DNA of 25,896 nt from TTA-H9 sp002071415 (GTDB lineage: Bacteria; Bacteroidota; Bacteroidia; Bacteroidales; TTA-H9): the NCBI GenBank assembly GCA_035411425.1, contig DAONSX010000031.1, positions 1 through 25,896 of the forward strand, in the 5' to 3' direction. Of this stretch, positions 1-7,587 are shown piece after piece. Under the pieces are notes generated by a model, which saw only the letters and a program-made list of their open reading frames with translations, searched no databases and was not told where the DNA came from. Every line of letters begins with the position of its first letter. The first letter of the stretch is position 1. Both the position numbers and the translations under genes were made by a program.

Positions 1-409
1 GAATAAAATCTTAAAATCTTCAAATAAACGCATGGCATTATTTTTTTAATAATTTTCAACAGATTTACAATATAAAATAATACCAATAAGGGTTTTAATT
101 AATTAGTTATCAAAAAGTTATTAACAATTTGAGTTTATAGACAGACTCTAAGTAATTTTGAGGTCGAGACTTTTCGGAGTGGACTCAAGTTTATAAAGTA
201 AAAAACGAAGAAAGGGAGAAAAGGAGAATGGATAATGGTGGCTAGCGAATGGTGATTAGTGAATGGTGATTGAAGTTTGTTCGTAATAAGGTGTTTGTTG
301 TAAGGTGTTTGTTGCTTGTTTTAGGTTGTAAGTTGTAAATCGTAAGTTGTTGGTTATCAGTTGTAAGTTGTTCGTTGTTTATAATTTATTTGAGAAAATA
401 ATAATTGAT
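1..409. other. Non-coding region left of GH18 gene
   Basis: No convincing gene is seen. The first 225 bases are very AT-rich and include a 15-base motif at 136-150 (TATAGACAGACTCTA) that recurs, inverted and with one change, at 23686-23700. Positions 226-379 hold a degenerate 7-bp repeat tract, listed separately. The region lies downstream of the minus-strand GH18 gene, whose stop codon begins at 410. I see no clear GC-rich terminator hairpin for that gene. Confidence 0.6.
226..379. repeat. Degenerate heptanucleotide tandem repeat, 22 units
   Basis: Reading the plus strand in steps of seven from 226 gives 22 units without any phase slip. The left part is built from GAATGGT, GATTAGT and GATTGAA. 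The right part is built from AGGTGTT, TGTTGTA, AGTTGTA and AGTTGTT. GAATGGT recurs at 247 and 261, AGGTGTT at 289 and 303, AGTTGTA at 331 and 359, and AGTTGTT at 345 and 366. Seven is not a multiple of three, so coding selection does not explain the period. The function is unknown; slippage-driven expansion followed by drift is the simplest explanation. Confidence 0.75.
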
Positions 410-2173
410 CTATTGCGTAATGAGAAGTTTTTTAGTCAGAATAATATTTTCGGAAAATAATTGAATGATGTATATACCACTTTTTAATTTTACTGGTAGT
501 TGAAAAATATAAGGAGGGCTATTGAAGGTGTTGCTTAGCATTTCGTGTCCTGTAAGGCTATAAATATGAATGGATTTTAATTTAAGGGGAATGGAGGAGT
601 TTTTAATTTGAATTTGATTTAGAAATGGAATATAACTCATTTCGATGATGGACATGTTATTTTCAGATGGTACTGCAGCCGAAGGGCATGACCAGCTCAT
701 TGCATAATTGGCTTGTGGATGTTTGCCAGTAGCCTCAAATGTAATATAAAAACCATAGTCGCTGATTATTTCAGTGGAATCGTTGCCAGGCCATATTGTT
801 TCCAAGGGTGTTCCAAGAGGTTGTTGCCTATCGAAGATAGTAATTTTTGAGTTCTGAAGATTGAGGTCGAAAAATTTCAGCTTATAGGGTCCAGGGTAAT
901 TTGGGAGAATACTCATATTTTGAGTGATAAAAATTGATGGATTCATTAAAAAGCCACCCGAGTCGAATATTGTATCCTGACAAAGCATACCTCCGTTTTC
1001 AGAGAAGGCTTGTTGGATAGCATCCCATAATTCGTCGTAGCCCATGTCATATCCCAGAGCCCAGATGCCGATTCCTTTTAGGTCGGAAGCAATTACTCTT
1101 TGGTATTTATATAACAAGCTTGGGGCCTCATCAATAAAACAGTGATTCCAGCCATTGGCTTGGTAGGCATAGTAAACTGAGCGTGAGGGAAAATTCATTT
1201 TTCGGTTACTCCATGAGAAAAATACAGGATTATTTCTAACATTGCGATAAGTAACTGCACTTCCACTTCCTCTTGTTGAAGCAGGAGCTTCTAACTGGGT
1301 CACAGGCCATATTCTGCCATAATATGGCACTCCCAGCAAAATCTTTTCTTTCCCAATTCCTTGTGAAAAATAATATTCAATGGTTTGACTAACATTATAT
1401 GGATAAGTAGTTTCCATAGGATAGAGAGGAGAAACGGGGCCAGCCGTTGTGCTTAAATTCCAGTAATAATCATAAGCCATTACCATAAAAAAATCGACAT
1501 CTTGTGCCAGATTACTTAACTCAAAAGTATTGTTCCAGTTGACTGCAGGAGTGGCCATGCTTAAAAGGCAATCAGGAGCAGTAGAATCGAGATATTGGCG
1601 CAGTTCATGAATGTAATTTGTTAAGGAACTGGCTTGTGAAGATGGTACAGCCTCAAAATCAATGTTTACTCCATGAATTCCTCTTGACTTTACAAGATGA
1701 ACGATTTGCTCGTTCAAGGTTTTACGCGCCAAAGCATCTTCAAAAAAACTGGCATGCCCGCTAAAAAGCGTTACACATAAGTGTACATGAATTCCTTTTG
1801 TCAAAGCCGTGTCGATTACTGTTGCATTTCCGAAATCATTAGTGGTAACCGGCATCCCACTGCTTGCATCGACTTCATAAGAAAAGTAACATAAATCGGT
1901 AATCAAATCCCATCGATAATCACCCCACGAATTATTCATCCAATAAGGGTGATATCCAAAAATCATCTTTCCTTTTTTGAGAGGAATGTTGGTTTTATTT
2001 CTGCCGGGCTTACCATGAGAAGTATCAGAAGGAATAGGATGTACTTTATAATATTGTTGTTCAATAACATGAATAGATCGAAATTCTGTATCTTGAGCAA
2101 GCAATACGAACGGGAAAAGCACAAGGAAAATAAGGCAAATTACTGTCGATAAAAAATGGTAAAATAATTTCAT
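410..2173 (-). CDS. Secreted GH18-family glycoside hydrolase-like protein with T9SS sorting domain
   Basis: The 587-residue product starts with a signal peptide (about residues 1-26, hydrophobic core then ALA-type end LLAQ). A GH18 TIM-barrel follows at about 68-395: FGYHPYW at the first strand, GVNIDFE at 168-174, and later MAYDYYW and GVPYYGR. In the family motif DxxDxDxE the catalytic acid is Glu174 and Asp172 is kept, but the first Asp is His167 and the second is Asn170. The last ~80 residues resemble a type A T9SS sorting domain (LKSGIYIIQLF, then LTKKLLI), so export through the outer membrane is inferred. It could act on chitin, N-glycan or peptidoglycan-type GlcNAc linkages, or be binding-only; the sequence does not settle the substrate. 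The gene lies 33 bp downstream of the DUF3109 gene on the same strand and is probably cotranscribed with it. Confidence 0.85.
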   Translation of the reverse strand: MKLFYHFLSTVICLIFLVLFPFVLLAQDTEFRSIHVIEQQYYKVHPIPSDTSHGKPGRNKTNIPLKKGKMIFGYHPYWMNNSWGDYRWDLITDLCYFSYEVDASSGMPVTTNDFGNATVIDTALTKGIHVHLCVTLFSGHASFFEDALARKTLNEQIVHLVKSRGIHGVNIDFEAVPSSQASSLTNYIHELRQYLDSTAPDCLLSMATPAVNWNNTFELSNLAQDVDFFMVMAYDYYWNLSTTAGPVSPLYPMETTYPYNVSQTIEYYFSQGIGKEKILLGVPYYGRIWPVTQLEAPASTRGSGSAVTYRNVRNNPVFFSWSNRKMNFPSRSVYYAYQANGWNHCFIDEAPSLLYKYQRVIASDLKGIGIWALGYDMGYDELWDAIQQAFSENGGMLCQDTIFDSGGFLMNPSIFITQNMSILPNYPGPYKLKFFDLNLQNSKITIFDRQQPLGTPLETIWPGNDSTEIISDYGFYITFEATGKHPQANYAMSWSCPSAAVPSENNMSIIEMSYIPFLNQIQIKNSSIPLKLKSIHIYSLTGHEMLSNTFNSPPYIFQLPVKLKSGIYIIQLFSENIILTKKLLITQ

Positions 2174-2206
2174 TTTAAAAAATTTTCAAGAAAAAATTCA
2201 TATAGA

Positions 2207-2773
2207 TTATTCAGGGTTTTCTTTTGCATAAGCAATCAATTTGTTGTACCATTCTTCTCCGTAGCGTTGAATGAGAGGTTTTTTCAAGAAAACATACAGA
2301 GGAATACCCAGAGATTTGCCTTTTTTTAGGGCTGGCTTACAAATATTCCATTTATGATAAATGAGGAAATCTCCCGTAACTGATCTTCCGACTCGAATAG
2401 GATAGAGAAAACAGGACTGAGGTTTTTGGAAGTTTGTTTTGCCGGCCTGAAATGCTAATTCGAAAGCACAAACTGCAGTTCCATTCTCGAAATTTATAAA
2501 AGCGCAATCTCCATCATCAATCAAAGGAGTAACCAATTGACCACTTTGATCGAATTCAAAAATGCCTGACTTTTTTATTGTGGCCACTCCTTTTTCGGTC
2601 ATATACGGAATTACTTGTTCCAGACAATTTTCTATCAAGTTAATTTCGTCTGCAAATAAAGGAGCGCCCGCATCTCCCTCGATGCAGCATGCACCATGGC
2701 ATCTGGTAAGATCGCAAGTAAATCGACATCGAATAATTTCGTCCTGCACCATAATGCCATCAATAATAATCAT
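2207..2773 (-). CDS. DUF3109 family cysteine-rich protein
   Basis: This 188-residue protein has the conserved N-terminal cysteine block of DUF3109: CDLTRCHGACC at about residues 20-30, then GDAGAPL. Further cysteines occur in GDCAF, AVCAFE, SCFLYP and NICKP. The pattern suggests binding of a metal or an Fe-S cluster, as in the related YkgJ-type proteins, but the family has no established biochemical role that I can name. There is no signal peptide, so it is probably cytoplasmic. The ATG start fits the usual family N-terminus (a short stretch before CDL). It is the first gene of a probable two-gene unit with the GH18 gene. A TATATTTG box at 2889-2896 is a candidate promoter element. Confidence 0.8.
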   Translation of the reverse strand: MIIIDGIMVQDEIIRCRFTCDLTRCHGACCIEGDAGAPLFADEINLIENCLEQVIPYMTEKGVATIKKSGIFEFDQSGQLVTPLIDDGDCAFINFENGTAVCAFELAFQAGKTNFQKPQSCFLYPIRVGRSVTGDFLIYHKWNICKPALKKGKSLGIPLYVFLKKPLIQRYGEEWYNKLIAYAKENPE

Positions 2774-2888
2774 GATACAACAAGAATCAATGGTTTAAAT
2801 TATAGATTCAGTTGAGGATTTTTCGAATGTATTTGTTTGTTTAATTTTTTTGAACTAAGAAAAAATAATGTATTGGGATATAAACATG

Positions 2889-2896
2889 CAAATATA
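2889..2896 (-). promoter_or_regulatory. Candidate -7 box upstream of DUF3109 gene
   Basis: On the minus strand this reads TATATTTG, a full match to the Bacteroidota -7 consensus TAnnTTTG. It would give a leader of about 110 nt before the ATG at 2773. I see no good TTTG at the -33 position, so the call rests on one box only. Confidence 0.3.
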
Positions 2897-2944
2897 AAAT
2901 GTTCATCGAAAAAAAGGACAAGAATGATAGGAAATGATACCAAT

Positions 2945-5900
2945 TTATGTCGATAACCATGAAGGGATAATCTGGCTGCCATTTTGTGGATCGAGGAAAA
3001 CGGATAGGCTTACAGGAATTTCTTGTTGTAAATCTTCTACATGAGAGATAATTCCCACAATTCGATTGTCTTTTTGGAGAGACGACAGAGCTTGAAAGAC
3101 CATTCGCAGTGAATTTTTATCGAGCGAACCAAAACCTTCGTCAATAAAAAAGAAGTTACCTATGCCAGGTTTATTACCGTTGATAATATCGGCCAGTGCA
3201 AGAGCCATAGAAAATGCAGCCAAGAATGTCTGTCCACCCGATAATGATTTGATATGACGCAGGTGCCCATCATTCATCATATCGCAAACAACGAATTCAT
3301 TCTTGTCATTGAGCTGTAACTGAAGCTGGTGGCCGGTTAACTCTAAGAAGCGCCTATTTGCGGCTCTCACAAGATTCTTAAGGTAGATAGTGGAAACATA
3401 ATTTATAAAACCATTGGCTTTGAACAGATTTTTCAAATCATTCAAACGAGATTCTCTGGCCGTTAATCGCTCTGATTCCGACATCAGGCGATTTTTTTCA
3501 TCGAGATGCTCTTTCATTTCATTTATCTGATTCTGTTTGACCGATTCCTTTCTCGAGAGTTCCTCTATAATATTTGACAAATTGTTTACTTCTTCTTTAA
3601 TTTTTTCATAATTATCTATATCAAAATTTACTACGTAAGTATCCTTTTCTAAATCCTTCAATTGCGATTCTATCTTTTTATACTCGGTTTCCCATTCTTT
3701 GAATCGGAAATTTATCTGCTCGAAATAATCTTGCTTGCTCAGAATTTCCCTAATCTGTTCCAGAGAAGTAAAGGGCGATTGGGTCAGAATTTTTTCGATA
3801 TGGCGATTTTGAACATTCAATTTTTCTTTGGCTTCTTCGAGGTCTATATGCTTTGATTTTAGTTCGGCATTTACTTGGTCCCAATGGTGTTGTATTTTTT
3901 CGGCCTGTTCTTCTATTTGTTGCAGTTCTTTCTTTACAGATTTAATTTCTTCAAGGGTTGTTTTGATAATATTTTGAAGCTCATCGTCAGAGTGGATGAA
4001 GTTTTCTTCCCATTCCCTGCCTCCATATTTATTTTTCAACATTTCGGCCTGTCCCGAAAGAAAATTTATTTGCTGCTGCAATTGATTCATTTCAGTGCTT
4101 TGTTTTCTATGTTTTTCTTCTAAGTTATGAATTTCTTGTTCTAATGTATTTCGATTCAAGTTAAGCTTTCTCAGCCGATTTTGTAAAAATTCTATTTTTT
4201 CTGAAAATTCCTGATAAGCCTTTTTATTACCAACTTCTAAGCCATCGAAATGATAAGTGTTGAAATGTAAATCAATTTGTTGAGTTAATTTTTCTAACCC
4301 TCGGTTAGCCTTTTCTATTTCATCTGATTTTGCTTTCAGCTTGCCAAGGTATTGTTTCAGTTCACTCATAGCATCGATAATGGCTTGTTGTTGAGCTTTT
4401 AGCTGTATTTCTGTGCTTTCGAGTTTCTTCAATTTTGCTTCGACCTCAGGTGCGCTAAAAAGATGTGGATGTGAGGTAGACCCGCAGAGTGGACAAGGCA
4501 TTCCTTCCCGAAGTTCTTTTGCAAAATCGGCTAATTTAGTGGTTACTTTTAAGGATTGAATCTGATTCCTAATTTCATCTAATTGATTCTTAGATAAATT
4601 ATAGTTTCTCTGTATTTCTTCCAAAACCTCTGGAATAGATTTTTGAGCCAATAACTCGTGGCATAAAATGAGATGAGAATTTTGCAGGGCATCTTGTTTT
4701 ATGATTTCCATGTCGTTGAGCGCCGATTGCTTTCGTACCTCTGTTTGCTGTTTGGCTTCCAAAAGTCTATCATATTCTGTGAACCATTGATTTATTTGTT
4801 TGATTTCATTGGGGTTGGGAAGTTGGGTTTCGAGTTCTTCATATTCTTTGAGAATGGAGGATTTTTCTTCTTTTTTCGACTTGAGTGTTTCATCATGCGA
4901 TTTGATTTGATCTATTAAAGCTTGAATCTTAGGATTGATTTCAATAATCTGCTGTTGAATTTTTCGATAATGCAAAAGTTCTTCTATCTTTTCAACAAAA
5001 ACTTTGCGGAATGGAAGTTCTTCCGATTTCTGTTTCCATAAAGCAAGCTGATTTTGGATATTATTCCTTTGAGGTTGGAGTATCTCTATTTGATGAGAAA
5101 GCTCTTTGCATCTTTTTTCAAGTGAATTCACCCTATTCGATATCTCGTCGAGCAAGTCCAAAGGGCTGCGGAAGGAGGATTCAGCCATTTGATATTTTTC
5201 GATGAAATTACGGTTTCTCTCCATAACCTCGGCTTCCTTGTTCAGCTGCTCGAATTGAAGTTTCAAACCTTGCCATTGTTGATTTTTTTCGTAAAGAAGC
5301 GCCTGCTGATCTTTTCTTTTTTGAAGCTCAGAATATTTTTGTCGTTCTTGCAATAGTGCCGCAGTAATCGTGTTTAATTCGTCCTGAAGAGTGGTAATTG
5401 CTTCGGGAGTGGCGCTTAAGCTTTCGAGGCGAGTGTTAACCTGAATCAGGATTTCGTGGTTTTTCTCGAATAAGTTTTTGGCCTTGTTGTAGAGATCAAA
5501 TTGTTCGAGCTGAAAGATTTCTTTTAGCATTCTTATTCGGTCGGCGCCGCCAAGCTGAAGGAATTCCTGAAATTTTCCCTGAGGAATAATAATAGTACGA
5601 CGGAAATTATCGTAAGAAAGACCGATTACCTCATCAATTTTTTCTAAAGCAATGGGGAGCCAAGTATTGTTGGATTTTTGGTAAGCCTTGCGATCGAGAG
5701 ATTCTGTTTCGTGATAATTTTTTGGCTTTCGCCGGCCTTCCACAGTTATCCTGTATTGTTGGGAAGGGTTCCCGGCATTAAAGATGAAGTCAATCCACAG
5801 ACGGTTCGAACGCAGATTCATCATGTTGTAATTACGGGCTTCGCGTGAATTCAATCGTTCTATATCGCCGAAAAGGGCATATAATATGGCTTCGGTTATG

Positions 5901-6028
5901 CTCGATTTTCCGCTTCCTACTGGTCCAAAAATACCAAACAGTCTGGCTTCAACCAATGGCCTGAAATTGATCTCCTGCCTCTGCTGATAACTGAATAAAC
6001 CCTCTAAAGTTAATTTTACTGGAATCAT
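2945..6028 (-). CDS. sbcC: SbcC, Rad50-type ATPase of the SbcCD nuclease
   Basis: SbcC is the SMC-like ATPase partner of SbcD; the complex opens DNA hairpins and processes double-strand ends and stalled forks. The 1027-residue product has a Walker A (GPVGSGKSS, residues 35-43), two long coiled-coil arms rich in Glu, Lys and Gln flanking a zinc hook CPLCG (about 510-514), an ABC signature LSGGQ (about 929) and a Walker B with FFFIDEGFGSLD (about 960). Domain order and length are as expected for the family. Its ATG overlaps the sbcD stop by four bases (ATGA), indicating translational coupling. The gene appears intact. Confidence 0.96.
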   Translation of the reverse strand: MIPVKLTLEGLFSYQQRQEINFRPLVEARLFGIFGPVGSGKSSITEAILYALFGDIERLNSREARNYNMMNLRSNRLWIDFIFNAGNPSQQYRITVEGRRKPKNYHETESLDRKAYQKSNNTWLPIALEKIDEVIGLSYDNFRRTIIIPQGKFQEFLQLGGADRIRMLKEIFQLEQFDLYNKAKNLFEKNHEILIQVNTRLESLSATPEAITTLQDELNTITAALLQERQKYSELQKRKDQQALLYEKNQQWQGLKLQFEQLNKEAEVMERNRNFIEKYQMAESSFRSPLDLLDEISNRVNSLEKRCKELSHQIEILQPQRNNIQNQLALWKQKSEELPFRKVFVEKIEELLHYRKIQQQIIEINPKIQALIDQIKSHDETLKSKKEEKSSILKEYEELETQLPNPNEIKQINQWFTEYDRLLEAKQQTEVRKQSALNDMEIIKQDALQNSHLILCHELLAQKSIPEVLEEIQRNYNLSKNQLDEIRNQIQSLKVTTKLADFAKELREGMPCPLCGSTSHPHLFSAPEVEAKLKKLESTEIQLKAQQQAIIDAMSELKQYLGKLKAKSDEIEKANRGLEKLTQQIDLHFNTYHFDGLEVGNKKAYQEFSEKIEFLQNRLRKLNLNRNTLEQEIHNLEEKHRKQSTEMNQLQQQINFLSGQAEMLKNKYGGREWEENFIHSDDELQNIIKTTLEEIKSVKKELQQIEEQAEKIQHHWDQVNAELKSKHIDLEEAKEKLNVQNRHIEKILTQSPFTSLEQIREILSKQDYFEQINFRFKEWETEYKKIESQLKDLEKDTYVVNFDIDNYEKIKEEVNNLSNIIEELSRKESVKQNQINEMKEHLDEKNRLMSESERLTARESRLNDLKNLFKANGFINYVSTIYLKNLVRAANRRFLELTGHQLQLQLNDKNEFVVCDMMNDGHLRHIKSLSGGQTFLAAFSMALALADIINGNKPGIGNFFFIDEGFGSLDKNSLRMVFQALSSLQKDNRIVGIISHVEDLQQEIPVSLSVFLDPQNGSQIIPSWLST

Positions 6029-7257
6029 TGATTATCCCCCTCGTTTGCAATAATTTCACGAAATATGTCTAAAGTTTCTTCGTCGGGCGGCACCTGTTTG
6101 ATGCTTCGAAAATAATCTTTGAATAATTCCATTATCTCTCCAGTTGGATCGGGAGCAATTTCTTCCTTTTCTTTCAGATTGGATTCTTCAGGAAATTCAG
6201 GAATGATCTGAACTATTCCGGGATGGAGTCGATGAAAATGATTTGTGATTTCTGCGTTTAAATACATATCGGTATGTAGAGTCATCTCGAGAAGGCAATC
6301 CGTATGATGAGGAAGCCATTGAAAAGCTTCTTCGGGTGAATCAAACTTCTTGCGAACAAGACGTTTCCCCTTGGTCAAACCAATGGAATAATGTTTTGTA
6401 GTTAGATTGGGTAAGGCCTCGATAATTTCGACCGATTTATTTTGAAATGCTTCGCTGAAGCTATAAGACAAAGGGCTGCCGCAATAAACTACTGGGAAAG
6501 CACATCCATCGAGTGTGTGGCGGCGATGAAGATGGCCCAAGGCAACATAATGAAGGTCGAGGGGCAGTTGTCTGGTAAAGACTGCAGAAGCTCCACCAGG
6601 TGTTAATATGGGTTTTTCTTCATCCAAGGGTTCTTCGAGTGGTTCGCCCTCATTGGATATCATGTACAGATGGGCTATTAGAATATTCACACTCTGATTG
6701 TTTGCTATTTCATGAAGGTTTCTGTGCCATTTGTTGGATAAGATTTCTCGTAGGGTTTCGTCTTGATTTTCGGAACCCAGATAGGTTCTCATTCGGAATT
6801 CATTGGCATAGGGAGTAAGAAGTAAATTAACAGGAACTTCGACTTGTGGAATTTTGAGTTGCACCCAGCCCGGGCCCGAATCAGTAATTCGTAATCCCGA
6901 ACTCAGATAAAAAGGGGAGGCAATGGAATGAGGCAAACCCGATAAAATGATTCCACACTCTTTGGCAAGAGGATTAGGAGCTTCGATACGTTCTGGCATG
7001 TCGTGATTGCCGGCAATAGCTATAACGGCTCTTTTCCCCTCATCCGAGAGGCGTTTCAAAGTCTGGTAAAACAACTCCATCGCCTCGACCGAGGGATTAT
7101 AAGAATCGAATAAATCTCCAGCAATCAAAACCATTTGTACTTTCTCTAAATCGGATATACTACAAATTTCGTCGAGAACCTCTTTTTGTTCTTCAAGACG
7201 ACTAAATTCTCCCAGTCGTTTGCCTAAATGCCAATCAGAAGTATGCATAATTTTCAT
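6025..7257 (-). CDS. sbcD: SbcD, Mre11-type exonuclease subunit
   Basis: SbcD is the Mn-dependent calcineurin-like phosphoesterase subunit of SbcCD. The 410-residue product shows all the metallophosphoesterase motifs in order: SDWHLGK near the N-terminus (Asp8, His10), AGDLFD, AGNHD and GHLHRRH. A C-terminal domain after about residue 300 is expected to contact SbcC. The start ATG at 7257 is placed directly before the KIMHTSDWH strand, as in homologues. It is the first gene of the sbcD-sbcC operon, with a four-base overlap. A TCTATTTG sequence on the minus strand (7297-7304) is a 7/8 match to the -7 box and may drive the pair. Confidence 0.96.
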   Translation of the reverse strand: MKIMHTSDWHLGKRLGEFSRLEEQKEVLDEICSISDLEKVQMVLIAGDLFDSYNPSVEAMELFYQTLKRLSDEGKRAVIAIAGNHDMPERIEAPNPLAKECGIILSGLPHSIASPFYLSSGLRITDSGPGWVQLKIPQVEVPVNLLLTPYANEFRMRTYLGSENQDETLREILSNKWHRNLHEIANNQSVNILIAHLYMISNEGEPLEEPLDEEKPILTPGGASAVFTRQLPLDLHYVALGHLHRRHTLDGCAFPVVYCGSPLSYSFSEAFQNKSVEIIEALPNLTTKHYSIGLTKGKRLVRKKFDSPEEAFQWLPHHTDCLLEMTLHTDMYLNAEITNHFHRLHPGIVQIIPEFPEESNLKEKEEIAPDPTGEIMELFKDYFRSIKQVPPDEETLDIFREIIANEGDNQ

Positions 7258-7587
7258 ATCGGGTGGCAGTTTGTTTTTTATTCGAAGATATTAAAAATCA
7301 AATAGATATCATGATTCAATAGAATACACGCAGAACACAAAATTATGCATTAGTAAACAATATTTTGACCCTGCTCTTATAGCCCATGCCTCGCTATCTC
7401 ATCTTTCCGAAAAACTTAAAATAACCCAAACTATTATGGTTTTTTCACTTCATTGCGCAATCTCTAATCGCCATTCTATATCACTGCTGTCGCACTACGT
7501 ATTCCTCCATCACGTTCATTTTAATAACTTATATACGTTTAATTCACTATTCTCCGTTCTGGGGAATGCATAACAGGAAACATGTTC
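7258..7587. other. Intergenic region between sbcD and the phosphate permease gene
   Basis: 330 bases without a convincing ORF. The part next to sbcD must hold its promoter (a 7/8 match TCTATTTG lies at 7297-7304, minus strand). The rest, downstream of the minus-strand permease gene, is low-complexity AT-rich DNA with no clear hairpin-plus-T-tract terminator and no recognised RNA gene. Confidence 0.5.

Noticed and set aside
226..379. CRISPR array
   Set aside because: The repeat unit is only seven bases and there are no spacers.
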